Positions 1 to 11,258 of a stretch of DNA of 64,000 nt are shown here, piece by piece. The notes under the pieces were generated by a model. That model was not told where the DNA came from, did not search any database, and saw only the letters and a list, made by a program, of their open reading frames with translations. Position 1 is the stretch's first letter; each line of letters opens with the position of its first letter. Both the position numbers and the translations under genes were made by a program. This DNA is from Entoloma clypeatum (lineage: Eukaryota > Basidiomycota > Agaricomycetes > Agaricales > Entolomataceae), in NCBI GenBank assembly GCA_963565915.1, contig OY751486.1, positions 5,208,001-5,272,000 of the forward strand, written 5' to 3'.

Positions 1-400
1 CACTTATATTGTTGCATCACCGACAACTTAACACCCCTGGTAGCCCTACCTTTCAGTTTCAAAATGGGTCCCAAGACATCCAGATACAGACAGAGATGTG
101 GCGGCACAATCCGGCACTAAATTGTCGCATCACCGGCAACAGAACACGGTAAACTGGCACTTTGTTCTGCCCAGTATGGGTGCCGGTTTGAATGCTGGTG
201 GGGTGCTGGTGGGGTGCTGGTCCCTTCAACCGTGTGCCTTGAGGTCATCGACCCAATAGTCCCTGCTCAACATGATTGTCAGCACTGGACGACAGCACTT
301 GAACACCACATAAACTCAATTACCATCAGTCTTTGTAAACCGGCACTATATTGTCACATCACCGGCATTCGGTCACTGGCAACTCAACTTTTTTTTATTT
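1..400. repeat. Three spaced copies of a ~35-bp repeat with ACCGGCA motifs
   Basis: No gene is seen here. A unit of the form CCGGCACTAxATTGTCxCAT followed by CACCGGCA occurs near 111-140 and 341-366, and a weaker third copy lies at 1-28. The core motif ACCGGCA or CCGGCATTGC recurs elsewhere in the window: near 5110-5180, inside the KDZ gene (13500-13590, 16730-16790), and in the candidate gene at 683-1979. I infer a dispersed short repeat; its function is unknown. Confidence 0.5.
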
Positions 401-682
401 ACAGGAGTAAATGGCCATGAAGCCCAACCCATTGATGAGATGGTTTTCAGCAACCGAGATTACTTAAACACTGTGTAGCCAATTACTGGAACTCCCAGTG
501 GGTATATTGGTGTCCAGCCATGGTGCCCTGGCATCTGAACATGTCTTCAAGTGATGAGGAATCCTGTTTGATTCACAAATTATTTTCAACACAATATAAC
601 TGAAGGCCTTGTTATCCAGAACGACATAACACAAAGTCACATACAAAGGCAAGATTAACAACGGATACTTGTACATGGCAAA
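401..682. other. No gene seen; flank of the 683-1979 gene
   Basis: Short stretch downstream, on the minus strand, of the candidate gene ending at 683. It holds no convincing reading frame or repeat. It could include the 3' untranslated region of that gene. Confidence 0.3.
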
Positions 683-1979
683 TTATAAACTATAGTCATC
701 TGGGTCAGGATAATGTTGAAAATCTGCAAATGTGAACCGAGATCGAGCACCCAGTACTGGATTATCTGCTTGGGCCAATTGATTAGAGTCAACTTCACCA
801 TCAGAATCATCAGAGAGTAGTGCGCGATGTGCATCACGAGCAGCAACTGATGATGATGAGGAGCTGTCTTCGTCAGATTCATCTGCATCCATCAGGGCAT
901 GGTGAGCATCACACGGGGAGATGGATGACAAGGATGATGATTCTCTGTCAGAATCATTATCCATCAAAGCAAGATGGACATTGCAAGCAGAGATGGAGGA
1001 TGATGATGATTGCTCATCATCAGCCATGAAGGCATGAAGCACGTCTTGAGCGGAAACGGAGTCTGATCTATCACTTTCAGCAGGGCTTGCCGAGTGGGAG
1101 ACAGGGGCATGTTGTCTGGTACTGTGCGGTGATAGGACCCTGGTGCTGATGGTGGGATTACCATCTTCACCAGCATGTTGAATGGGACCGGCACCACCAG
1201 CACCTTCAATGTGACCAGCACCACTTGGTCTCTTCAGTGGACCGGCACCACTAGGGGTTGCGGAGTGGGGGGCATGGGCATGTGGTCTGGCACTGGGAGG
1301 TGAGAGGACCCTGGTGCTGAAGTTGGAAGGAAAAACAGTGAGACTGGGAGTTGGAACCAAATTACTGTCTTCACTGGCACCACCAGCACCTCCCATGGGA
1401 CCAGCACCACTTGCTCTCTCCAGTGGACCGGCACCACTTGCACAACCGGCATCTTCAATGGGACCGGCACTACCGGCATCCTCCATGCGACTGGCATGAC
1501 TGACACTGTACCTGGGCCCGGCAGATGCACACGGGATGAGCCTCACTGGGGCAGGGAGACATAGTTGCACCATGATTTACTGGCATGTCGGAGTTCCCTC
1601 CCCTTGGCAATTCTCCTGGCAGTGCGCAACTGTAAGGCTCGTCGAGGGGGAACTCATGGAAGTCCAGCGGAAAATCTCCAGGTGCAAGCTCTGGGACGAC
1701 GCCATCGTCTTCAACTTGGGAGTAATGCGAGGCGCCGACGCTGCTTGGGCCGGGCCCCTCCGAGTACTCAACAATAGCCTTCCCGTCCGGCAATGATTCA
1801 TCATAGCCTGTGTGGGGCAGCAGGTGTTTTCTGCCACATTGAGGGCATCGTCGGGGGTCCCTGTCAGCCATGCGGAACAATTGCCGGACGTCGTCCAGTT
1901 CGAGGTCTGTTCCCCATGTCCACTTCAGGGATGGGTGTGAGATGAGATGGTGATGTTTGGCATCGGCGTGTTGACTCAA
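683..1979 (-). CDS. Unrecognised low-complexity protein gene, 3' part; two overlapping frames
   Basis: The upstream part (1979 down to 1470, and open in frame back to about 2130 through an Ala/Pro-rich stretch) encodes a segment with a zinc-knuckle-like CPQCGRKH motif and acidic, Pro-rich sequence. The downstream part (1573 down to 683) is in another frame. It encodes Gly/Ala/Pro-rich repeats around the phrase GAGP, then four degenerate ~28-residue acidic-serine repeats containing HxALMD, and ends in a short FxDFQHYPDPDDY tail. The two frames overlap at 1470-1573, so an intron or a frameshift must join them; I could not settle on splice sites. It may be the distal end of the split gene at 5197-5623, since both are minus-strand and no other start is obvious, but that is inference. 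Family not recognised. Confidence 0.4.
790..1045 (-). repeat. Four in-frame ~28-residue acidic Ser-rich repeats
   Basis: On the minus strand this segment encodes four imperfect units, each of the form His-x-Ala-Leu/Phe-Met-x-Asp followed by an Asp/Glu cluster and a Ser run. The repeats are in frame and vary mainly by substitution. This suggests expansion within a translated sequence rather than a DNA satellite. Confidence 0.5.
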
Positions 1980-2204
1980 GATCTTGGTGAGCTTGGCCCT
2001 ACTCAGATTCTTTGGGACGGTCCCTTTAGGTTGCGAAGGCGTGATAGGCCGAGGGGCAGCCCTTCGTGCATGCAGCTGATGTGAGGAAGAGGGCAGTGGT
2101 TCTGCTGGTGGTGGTGCTGGTGGTGCTGGTGCCGCATATAGTCAACCTACAGTATAACGACTGAGACGGTGTAGCGAAGGCTTACAACATATTGACTGAG
2201 TCGG

Positions 2205-2745
2205 CAACAGTGGGCCCGCTGGAGCTCCAGCGAAGCAGCATTGCATGCACCATATCAAGCGGCATTGCGTGCACCGTATCAAGCAGCATTGCATGCACCA
2301 TACAGTAATCCCCCAGTCCTTTGTACACTTTTCAATCCGATTTCCAACTGTAATTACCACTTGTAAATTGTGAACTAATGGCTCTACATAGTGCCTATAC
2401 CTCGAATGAACACATTCAGACCATGAGACCCCCAATATTGGGAGTTCATGTCAAATGGGAGGTAATTTGGGAAGGGGTGGGAAACCGGGGTTTGAATTTT
2501 GTCAAAACCTGCTCCTTTGGACACCGATGATTTATGCATAGCTCACCCAATTCTCCTCCATTCTCCAAGCCACTTTGCAGAATAAGTATTTGAATACATC
2601 AGAAAAAACCTGTCTACTTAGAATTTTAATGTATTGATGTGGCCAAGTGCAAATCATGAAATTTGTTTTCGGTGTACAAAGGACTGGGGGATGACTGTAT
2701 CAAGTGGCATTGTGTGCACCATGAAGCAGCAATACATACACCGTA
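2205..2745. repeat. ~24-bp minisatellite split by a MITE
   Basis: Units of the form CATTGCGTGCACCxTATCAA repeat about three times at 2230-2302 and resume at 2698-2745. Removing the 395-bp element between the two TA dinucleotides restores an uninterrupted repeat unit across the junction. The minisatellite therefore predates the insertion. Confidence 0.7.
2303..2697. mobile_element. pogo/Tc1-like MITE, 395 bp, TA target duplication
   Basis: The ends are near-perfect inverted repeats of about 26 bp starting CAGTxATCCCCCAGTCC, and TA flanks each end (2301-2302 and 2698-2699). A CAGT start with TA duplication is typical of the pogo/Fot1 branch of Tc1/mariner. There is no coding capacity, so it would need a transposase in trans. 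The empty site is reconstructed exactly by the surrounding minisatellite. Confidence 0.85.
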
Positions 2746-2795
2746 CTATCGTCAACCAGTAGTTCGCGTCCACTAGTGGTTCGCATCGTCACAGT
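2744..2795. mobile_element. Solitary end of the CTATCGTCAACC MITE family
   Basis: The sequence from TACTATCGTCAACC through GTCACAGTGTGAC is nearly identical to the left terminus of the complete MITE at 36856-37215. No matching right end was found nearby, so this is a truncated copy. Confidence 0.6.
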
Positions 2796-2802
2796 GTGAC
2801 GA

Positions 2803-3081
2803 TCTGCTTTTGCAGGGATGTGGTTAGTGTCGGATTTAGAATCCACTACCAGGTTTGGATTTAGAATCCGGCGATCAGGTGTCTGTGGAACCGACCTGCT
2901 TTTGCAGCCTTGTATCTAATGGCAGATTTAGAATCCACTACCAGGTTTGGATTTAGAATCCGCCCATCAGGTGTCTGTGGAATCAATCTGCTTTTGCAGG
3001 GATGTGTCCAGTGTTGGATTTAGAATCCACTACCAGACTTGGATGGCCGTCAGGTGTCTGTGGAGTGAATCGGCTTTTGCA
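2803..3081. repeat. Tandem repeat, ~92-bp period, about three units
   Basis: Landmark CTGCTTTTGCAG occurs at 2803, 2896 and 2988 and, changed, near 3071. Each unit contains GGATTTAGAATCC and CAGGTGTCTGTGGA. The last unit is shorter (about 83 bp). No protein function is inferred. Confidence 0.8.
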
Positions 3082-5100
3082 GTTCTCTGCCATCCACGAG
3101 GCATTGCAAGTCAACAACCCTATCTCCTCTCAAAGCACGGCCATACTCATCTCCGAGTCCCGGTGCCCTTTCTTCAAGCAAGGAGGTCAACTCCACATCC
3201 ACTGCAGCCTCGACGCTGAAGACAACATCTTCACTGATAAGGTTATCACCCACTCTGCTGGAGTTGCGCTTGAGAAACTGTAAAAATAATAGGCAATGAG
3301 CTAGAAACATCAGTATCAGTAGATACTATAATCAATTATATAATTTTGTATGCAAATCCCAGCCTTTCAGTAAGCTGATAATTGGCGGCCATCTGCTGGT
3401 GCATAGGTTGTCATGGTGGCAGGTTGGGAGCAGTCAGTATTGGTATTGGTAGGTATCATAATGCATTATATGAGAATACAATTTGCCCATTCTATGATAA
3501 TCATGTAGATCTCTTTCAGTAAGCCATCACCTATTTGCAAGCTTCTCAGCAGTCTGGGGGTGGTGTGTAGTGTCATGGACAGGTGGCAATAGTAAATACT
3601 GCATATTTTCTCATCAATTCCCAAATTACATAACACCAGACAATCACCATCATACAAATATAGCATATTTGAAATCAGCTTCAAATTCTGCATCTAGCAG
3701 TAGTCAAACCAAATCAATTGATTGTTATCAACTGGAACAAACAAATACAAACAATGTATGCTTTTATCATCAGATGTATGGCAGCTGTCTGGATCGTCTT
3801 GAATTCAAATCATCTATAGCTAGCTTCAAAACTGCTATTTATGGCTATATTTGTATAAATACACATATCTGACATCCTTTTTTCAAAGCAATCTCTTTCT
3901 CCTCCCACATGATCTTGATCCAAACAAAACTGATCATTTCATCAAATGCTTATATAATCATTGAATATTTGTCATTTCACCAAGTCACATGACCAAACAA
4001 ATGCCACTTTTGCAGCTGGCTGAGTGATCAGCATGTGAAAGCTTTGCACCAGCTTGCGAAATGGATCCTGATAGCATATTACTCCAACACTCTAACTAAT
4101 ATTGTTGAGCATTGCCCATTTAGGAAATATTTTGCTGCAGTGCAAAAGGTGGATGAATGATTGAACAATAGTGCTAAGTTGTGAAATGATAAAGAATGAG
4201 TCTTGATGTATTTGTTTTTGATATTTTCTATGTATTTAATCTCCAAACTTGAGATAATAGTTTAAACCGCACTTTTCAATATTTTTATACAATGTTCTAT
4301 AAATATATTGTATTTATATTCAAAAGATACTGTGACAATCTGATTTTCATATATTTTCAATATTATTCTGCTCAATATTTAATAGAGTTTCTTGGAGTAT
4401 TTAAAGAATTATTCAAATAATAGCAAATCCTTTGTTTACAATATTCTATCAACACTATACTATATTATAGTTAATGTATATCCAAAGTAATATAAGAAAA
4501 ATAATTTCAGTTTATTCAAGAATATTTTCTTGATATTTTTCCAATTGATATGCTCTACAATATTTGGTTTTGATTTTCATTTCTTTTCAATACTTTTGAT
4601 TAAAGTATACAAATACAACTTGAAAAAATAATAAATATATATTGAAATCTTGCTTTTTAATAAGATATAAATATTCATCTTTACAATATTTATAGAACAT
4701 TCAAAACTTACAATCAAAGATACTTGAAATGTATCATAAAAATGTTGTATGTCAAGTTTATCAAATCTTTTAGATATTTAAACATGGGATATGCATGTCT
4801 GCCTTCTTCATCATTGTTTCATGTGATGCTCAAAACTATTGTATAAGAATCACTAATATCTAAATAGCATATAAAAAGTACAGTAAACCTCAATTCAAGT
4901 CCTTTTCAGATATTGTTGTCTATAGTAGTGTGACATTTGTATTTAATACTTGCAAAATTTTTGGCCAAGGAAGATATAAAAAAAATCATGATAACAATTG
5001 GAATATTTTTCTAATACTTTTTGAATAGTTCAGCCCTAAGTATCTTTCACTGCATCCAGTGTCAGCACCTCAACAGCATTGCCAATACATTTTCTGTCTA
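3082..5100. other. AT-rich stretch with no supported gene
   Basis: From about 3082 to 3310 there is a short frame open on both strands, but I recognise no family in either direction. At 3300-3600 two related ~150-bp blocks share CTTTCAGTAAGC and a GGTGGCA motif, so this is an old local duplication. From about 4180 to 5040 the sequence is strongly AT-rich with many short palindromic ATATT runs. No gene, RNA or clear transposon end was found. Confidence 0.5.
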
Positions 5101-5196
5101 AAAGCGGCATACCAGCATTGCCGGTGATGAACCGGCATTGCAGGGCCAGCCAATGTTCAACCCGGCAATGCAGAGCACAATCAAATTAGCACTCAC

Positions 5197-5623
5197 TTTT
5201 GTTGTATCTCTGGAGGATTGGGCGCCGTCTTGTGCCTCTCCACAAAATTTGCAATCTCTGCCTTCTCCTGCTCATCCATCTGTTCATAAACATGTAATGC
5301 CGCAGGAATACATGTTTCAAAATAACATGATGTTCCCGGAGTGAGCTCATCAACTTCCAAACACCTCTTCATTCAGCTTCAACATTGCCCTTCCGGGTCC
5401 TCCAGACTGCCTCATGTTTTGTTATTCTCCGAGCACTTTTTTGATGCCTTTGTTGTCACATATGGGCGCCAGTTATTTGCAATCCATTTTCCAAGATCCT
5501 AAACATTCAATACGATTAGCTGAAAGTGTGCCCCAGCAGTCACTATAGTTACCTTCACGTGATTGTCTTTCTCCAGATCTGCCATGTGTATCTTTTTAGT
5601 TTTCGTCCAGTAGTTGAAGATGG
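5197..5623 (-). pseudogene. 3' part of split gene of unknown family (NNWRP motif)
   Basis: This continues the gene whose first exon lies at 12116-12271. Exon 5553-5618 reads on in frame from the other fragment once one copy of the GATGG target duplication is removed. It ends at a GTAACT donor; a 54-bp intron (5499-5552) ends in TTAG. The next exon begins DLGKWIANNWRP and hits a stop at 5412-5414. Downstream, 5197-5372 is open in another frame (ALHVYEQMDEQEK, then NPPEIQQK) and ends at a good GTGAGT donor. The pattern of a short Trp-rich block followed by an acidic helix is one I associate with uncharacterised basidiomycete proteins, but I cannot name the family. The gene is disrupted by the Gypsy element and carries further frame damage. 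Confidence 0.6.
5619..5623. repeat. Target-site duplication GATGG, left
   Basis: Five bases GATGG directly precede the LTR start and recur at 12116-12120 directly after the other LTR. A 5-bp duplication is normal for Ty3/Gypsy integration. Confidence 0.9.
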
Positions 5624-6024
5624 TGTTATGCTTAACAAACCGTTCCAAGGTTCGGGCAGATTATGCAGGAAGTGGAAAGGCGAAGAGCAATGTGATTGCT
5701 AAATCTAAGGAATCTACTACAGTACAAGAGGTTTATATAGGTACTGACTATAGGCGGTAGCGGATGAGTCAGTACTGCGGAAGGCAGTGCGCATGAGTAA
5801 GGCGACTGCGGAAGGCTATGTACAGTGAGTAAGCTGACTGCAGAAAGCGAGTCAGCGCGGGAGCGAAGTATACTAAAGGGGATGACGAAGTAATGTAATG
5901 AGTCAGACTGGGAATCGGGGGTTGCGAGAGTAGACATTAGACATAGTAAGTTCGTAAGAGGGCGCCGAGTCAGGCCGATAAGTAAAAGATATGACGTGGT
6001 CCTCATACCATAGAGTCCGTAACA
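5624..6024 (-). repeat. 3' LTR of Gypsy copy 1
   Basis: 401-bp LTR running from TGTTATGCTTAAC to GAGTCCGTAACA on the plus strand. It is nearly identical to the partner at 11715-12115, so insertion was recent relative to the other copies. Confidence 0.92.
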
Positions 6025-6058
6025 TGTTCCCCTCTCCAAGCTCTGTGTCCTCACAGAG

Positions 6059-6430
6059 TCACTGTCCCCATCCCTCGTTGTTGCCGGGATCGGACCAGTT
6101 CGGACTCTTCTTGAGGCTCCAATCATATATCAACTTCTCATTGATAGCTATGGCGAGTTCAAGGCCTTTGATGGCCAGCCGAATACGTCGATTTTCGATG
6201 ACAAGGGTGCTGGTGTAGTTCCCAAGGATTTGTTTCTCTTCGGGAGTCGGGGCGACAGGGAGATTGGACAACGAATGAAGTCAGATATTCATCTGGCGAT
6301 GAAGGAGGTCGGCGAGGGAAGTTTCGAGGGCATGGATTTGGTCTCTCATGGAGAGCGCTTCGTTCATAAGGGCGGGGATGGTGGGGTTGATGTCAGTGGT
6401 GGAGGTGGAGGTAACGATGGTGTTTGACAT
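6059..6430 (-). CDS. Accessory ORF3 of Gypsy copy 1 (one stop)
   Basis: This lies between the chromodomain end and the 3' LTR. The start ATG is at 6430 and the frame ends at 6059. Against the intact 123-residue versions at 21967-22338 and 52525-52896 it has one TGA where they have CGG. The protein has a Ser/Thr-rich N terminus, a helical middle (LMNEALSMRDQIHALETSL), a second helical block (ENRRIRLAIKGLELA) and a Trp-containing end. It looks like a small coiled-coil protein. I recognise no named family; a Gag-associated or structural role would be speculation. Confidence 0.7.
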
Positions 6431-6563
6431 AGCGGTGAGGATGGTTGAGAGATAAAAGAAGAATGGGGTGGCTATATTGGGCAGGGAAAAGACTAGAGCG
6501 GGGAACTTGGTGTGTGGTTGACTGATGAGGTCGATACTGCCATGGGCTTTGAGAACTCGTCTT

Positions 6564-9500
6564 TTATCGTGGACGAGACGGGTTCTGCCAATGGAAATCA
6601 CGGATCAAATCCTGAGCGTTCTGAACATTAGCTCGAGGTTCCCATGTGTTCTCTTCTGGGCCATATCCTTCCCACTGGACAAGGTACTGGATCTTTCCGC
6701 GGAACTTTTGAGAGTCTAGGATCGTAGACACATGGTACTCTTCTCGTCCTTCGACAATGATCGGATCAGGGGCTGGTTTCTTTTTCTGGATGGCGTACTT
6801 CGGAGTTTCATATGGTGACAACAGGGTCTTGTTGAACACAGGGTGAATCATCTTCCAAGTCTTCGGAAGATCAAGAAGGTACGCGCTAGCTCCTTTCTTC
6901 TCTAGGACTTTGAATGGTCCATGTCGGAGTGCATCAAGTTTCTTTGAGGGTCGATCGGTCCTGATGTTAGTCCCTTCCAGCCACACCTTGTCTCCGATGT
7001 GGTAGTCCCAAGACGGACTTTGCCGTGTGTCAACTGTCTTCTTCATCTGATCCTGTGCTTGTTTCAGCGCCGCATTGGCTTCTTCTCGTGCCTGTTTGAG
7101 TTTTTTCAAGAAGTTGTTGGCAGCCGGATTGGTATCTTCTAACACGAGCTCTCCCTTCCACGGATGTAAACCGTAGTTGAGATAGAATGGGGTGTGCTTC
7201 GTCGCCTGATGTTCTTTGTCATTGTACTGGAACTCTGCGATTGCGATCCATTCAGCCCAATCATCCTGTAGATGGTTGACAAAGTTTCATAAGAACACTT
7301 CCGTCTCCTGATGCGATCACTCGGCCTGTCCGTCAGTCTGTGGGTGGTATGCGGTGGACAGGTTCCTCTTGATCCCTAGCATGTGGCAGAGTATCTCCAT
7401 GAACTTTGCGGCGAACTGTGGTCCCCTATCGCTGATGATCTTCTTGGGGATCCCATGAAGCTTCCATATCTGATCCTGATAGATCTTGGCTAATCCTTCA
7501 GCTGATAGTTCCACGGTTGTCGGAATGAGATGGAGCATCTTCGAATGTCTATCTGTGATGACCAGAATCACATTCTTTCCATCGGACTCTGGTATTGGTC
7601 CCACAACGTCAATCCCTATGTCCTCCCATGGATGACTTGGTGCTGCATGGGTATGTAGCGGAGCGTGTCGTTTCTGTCTGTTGATCTTGTTGTGTTGACA
7701 GGTGTCACAACCCTTTACATACTTCTTCATGTCATGCAGGATAGTAGGCCACCAGTAGGTACGAGTGAGGAGTTCATGCGTCCGATATTGTACTGGATGT
7801 CCAGCCACTGGTGCATCGTGTGATTCAAACATCAGTTGTTGATGCAGTTGTGGTTCTGGTGGAACATAGACTCGTTCGCCTGCATATGTGATCCCATTCT
7901 CCTGTTGATACCAATGAGGATTCTTTTTTAGGCCCTGCGCTACTTCTGTCTCCATGCGGTTCGAAGCCTTGATGTGTGCGATCCATGGGTTTTTGATGGT
8001 TGTGATGTTTCCAATTTTGATGGAATCAGATGTCTCACCCCCTTCAAAGAATTGTTCCTCCGTGAACATCTCCATTTGTACCACATCTTCTGATTCCAAC
8101 CGTTTCAAGAATAGTCCCTCCTTGAGCATTTGGTCACTGTCTTGTGGTTTGAGTTCCGCTTCATACCAGGGTAAGCGCGACAGGATGTCCACTTTTGCAT
8201 TGGTCTTGCCGGGTACATGCCGTAATTCAAAGTCATAGTCTTGTAACTTCATTTTCCAGCGTCGCTGTTGTTGATTCAGGTCCTGAGGACGACGGAAATA
8301 TTCCAGGTTCTTGTGATCGGTTAACATTTCGAAAGGCTCCCTGGCTTCGAGTAGATAGTGTCTCCAATCTTTTAATGCTTCCATGACCGCCAGGAGTTCC
8401 TTGTCATATATCTCGTAATTCTGTTTGGCCGCGGACATGGTCCGTGACAAGAACGCGATGGGGTGCCATTTGTCGTCTTGCTTCTGAGAGAGTACTGCTC
8501 CAATTGCATAGCCCAATGCATCGGTTTCAACCCTGAACTGTCCCTCCGGTTTTGGTAATGCCAAGGCTGGTGCCGATGTAATTGCCCATATGAGACCTTC
8601 AAAGGCTTGCTGCTCTGTTGGTCCCCAAGTAAATGCTGTACTGCCTGTGAGCGCAGTGAGAGGTTTTGCAATGCTTGAGTACCCTTCAATAAAACATTGA
8701 TAGAAGTTGGCAAATCCAAGGAACTTCTGAACTTCCTTTTTTGATGTGGGTGCTCGCCAGTTTCGAATTGTATCCACCTTCTCAGTTTCCATCTCAACAC
8801 GTCCCTCACCAACCACATTTCCCAATAATAGGACATTTCGTTACTTCCCATAAACACTTCTTCTCCTTTAGGAACATTTCTTTGGTGTTTCGTGCGAGTT
8901 CTTCCTTGGTTTTACCAATAACCACAATGTCATCCATGTAGATCACGCAGATACGTCGGCGGATCTGGTCCCGGAATAGACTAGCCATCATTCGAGAGAA
9001 CGTTCCCGGGGAGTTGCAAAGACCAAAAAACATGACCAATGGTTCAAACAATCCCCGACTGGTGAGGAAGGCAGCTTTCCATTCATCGCCCTCCTTAATC
9101 CGGACGTTGTTATAGCCCCACATGATGTCCATTTTATTGAAGTAGACTGCATCTTTCAGCATGTCCAAGAGATTGGATATTCGTGGGAGTGGGAACTTGT
9201 CTTTGACCGTGAATTTATTGACCATGCGGTAATCTTGTACCAATCGTTTGGAGCCATCCTTCTTGTTGATGAAGAAGCAAGGGGAGGCATACAGGGATTT
9301 GGATGGGCGGATCTTTCCTGTTGCTAGGCCCTCGTCAATGAATGCGTCCAATTCCTCTTGTTCCTTTTGTGTCATAGGATATGTATTTCCCCCTAGTTCC
9401 TTTGGTGTGTCTGGTGTAAGTTCGATACCATGGTCCCATTCCCTCTCCTTTGGGATCTTATCAAAGTTTTCTTTCTCGAAAAGATGAGCAAATCGTTCAA

Positions 9501-9573
9501 CATATGAGGGTCGTTTGGTTGTGGGAGGTGGTGTGGGAGTGACAGCTTCCAAGATAGGGTCTCCAGGTTCCAT
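6564..9573 (-). pseudogene. pol: Gypsy copy 1 pol: RT, RNase H, integrase, chromodomain
   Basis: The frame opens at 9573 with MEPGDPIL and contains the RT core with the catalytic YMDD box near 8940. RT thumb, RNase H (TDALGYAIGAVLSQ) and tether follow in 8825-7317. The integrase HHCC zinc finger (HELLTRTYWW, CDTCQHNK) and DDE core (DVVGPIPESDGK, SDRGPQF) come next. A chromodomain sits at about 6595-6760, ending [12 protein letters not shown]. Chromodomains direct integration to marked heterochromatin in chromoviruses. Disablements are a 1-nt insertion at about 8822 (shared with copy 2), a 27-bp deletion, and TGA codons at AE*S and FL*N in integrase. The missing or shifted parts make it non-autonomous. 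Confidence 0.9.
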
Positions 9574-10020
9574 TTCTGATCCGACTTTTTGGGTGCATCT
9601 TTGTCGCGCACCTCAACCATGCAAACTCGGTGTTTGCGACCATTAAGGTTAACCCTGAAATCCAAGTGTTTGGTTCGACATGTTGTTGGGCACCGGTTAA
9701 ATGTTACCGCGCCGGTTGTCCAATTGATTGTGGGGTTGTGGTGTACCAACCAGTCATGTCCCAAGAGCATGTCCGTTCTTCCAATGTCCAGTACCATTGC
9801 TTCCATGGTTTTCTGATGTTCTCCCAAATCCAGTTTGACTTTGGCAAGTTGGCTCGCTTTCTGTTGTCGATTTGGTGATCCATCCGCATTTAGAATCGCT
9901 ATGGGCGGTATTTCTCGCGTGGGGAGGTTCTGTTCGCGTACTATTCTGGGATGGATGCATGTGCGTTCACATCCGCTGTCAACCTCAGGTCAGATAACCT
10001 TTGGTCCTCGTCGTGTCCTG
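9393..10020 (-). CDS. pro: Gypsy copy 1 aspartic protease region
   Basis: The retropepsin-type active-site motif VDSGC is encoded near 9985, with the second half (MLLGHDWLVHH) at about 9770. In this copy a TGA precedes the active site where copy 2 reads CGA and copy 3 reads CAA. The frame overlaps the start of the RT frame at 9393-9573, and the RT frame is shifted by -1 relative to it. The same overlap is present in copy 3. Confidence 0.8.
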
Positions 10021-10056
10021 AGCTGAGCTAACAGCCGGGTCGCAACTTAGCGTCGT

Positions 10057-11022
10057 TTAATCGGACCCTTCGGGAAAATCCTTCTCGTCGGCTTCTAAGA
10101 TTGTGGTTTCATCATTCTCGGCATCTTCCTCGGACACCTTCCTAACCCTTCCGGAGTTCTTCTTCAGCTTGCGGCAGTTGTGCACGATATGGCCTTCTTG
10201 GTCACAGTTGAAACACTTGCGACCATCTTTCTTCTTTGGAGCGCTACAGTCTTTAGCCAGATGACCGAAGCGTTGACAGTTGTAGCAATGGGCTACTCCT
10301 GCTTTGTCGATCTCCATGGCCTTGCCCTGACCACCATAAGTGGTACCCAATCTGGTGCGCATGTCGCCGTCACCTCAGATGACCAGTGCGTGTCCTTCCA
10401 TCTGTCGTCCCTTGTTTCGGATCTCCTTTGCGTAATCGGTGTATGTCTTGCCATCACTAGCCACTTGTTCAGAGATTCTGCGGTTGACGTTCTTTTCTAG
10501 GATGTATTTTCCAGTTTCTTCTCCAAGGTTTGACAGCTTCAAGAGTTCTTCAAATTCATCCAAGAATTCATCAACAGTGTGTTTCTCTTGTTTCAGGACT
10601 TCAAGTCTTGTTTTGGCAGCAACCGACTTGTTGGTGATGGAGAATTGTGTGGTGATATCATTGGAAAAACCTAGCCAGGTGATGTTCTCATTGTCAACAG
10701 CAAGAGCGTCTAACTTGTTACTGGCCCAGTGCCTGCCGGACCCTTCCATCATGCGGGATAGCACCGCAAGAATCTTCTGATCATCTGTGAGGCTCTTTTG
10801 GAACCTGATGTATAGTTTGGTGGCCTTCCACCACTCGTCAAAGGTGTATCTGTCCTTGAACATCCCAGGATCCTTGATGATCTTGGATGTATCCATTGTT
10901 TGTACAGCCGGAGCTTCTGCCATGTTTAGAGTCTGCAGAGGAGGAGAGGAGTTGGGTTGTTGGGATGAAGATGGGGTTCGGGATACAGGTAAGGATTGAA
11001 AATGAGTCCCTGTTCTAGGCAT
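10057..11022 (-). pseudogene. gag: Gypsy copy 1 Gag with two zinc knuckles
   Basis: The capsid-like region (DEWWKATKLYIRFQ onwards) is followed by two CCHC knuckles (CYNCQRFGHLAKDC and CFNCDQEGHIVHNC). One TGA at 10375-10377 interrupts the frame where copy 3 has CGA. The same frame is open upstream to about 11258 without a start in this copy; copy 3 has an ATG at that point (57771), so the true Gag is probably about 80 residues longer. Knuckles bind the element RNA during packaging. Confidence 0.85.
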
Positions 11023-11258
11023 CTGTTCGATATCTGACTGCGCGGAGTCAAAAGTAAATTTGTCAGGGGACTCGTTGGCGGAATCGGTGGCAAAACGTTC
11101 AGAGTATTTCCTCTGTAAATCTCTAAGGAATCTCTGTTCCTGCGCATCTGTTGGTCGCGAGAAGGGGTCAAGTCTCTCGTTTCGTGCCCAATGGTTGTAC
11201 TCGGTCTGTTGTTCTTCAGTGGTGAAGTGGGCGTAGATCTGCTGCTTCGAGTAAGATG

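Noticed and set aside
3002..3310. Short frames on both strands near 3.1 kb
   Set aside because: The plus-strand frame starts in the 92-bp tandem repeat and the minus-strand frame matches no family I know.
4180..5040. Centromere or replication origin in the AT-rich stretch
   Set aside because: AT-richness alone is not evidence; no tandem satellite or defined motif was seen.
10439..10780. Plus-strand frames opposite Gypsy gag and pol
   Set aside because: They are antisense shadows of gag and pol; the same shadows recur opposite copy 3 and carry no domain of their own.
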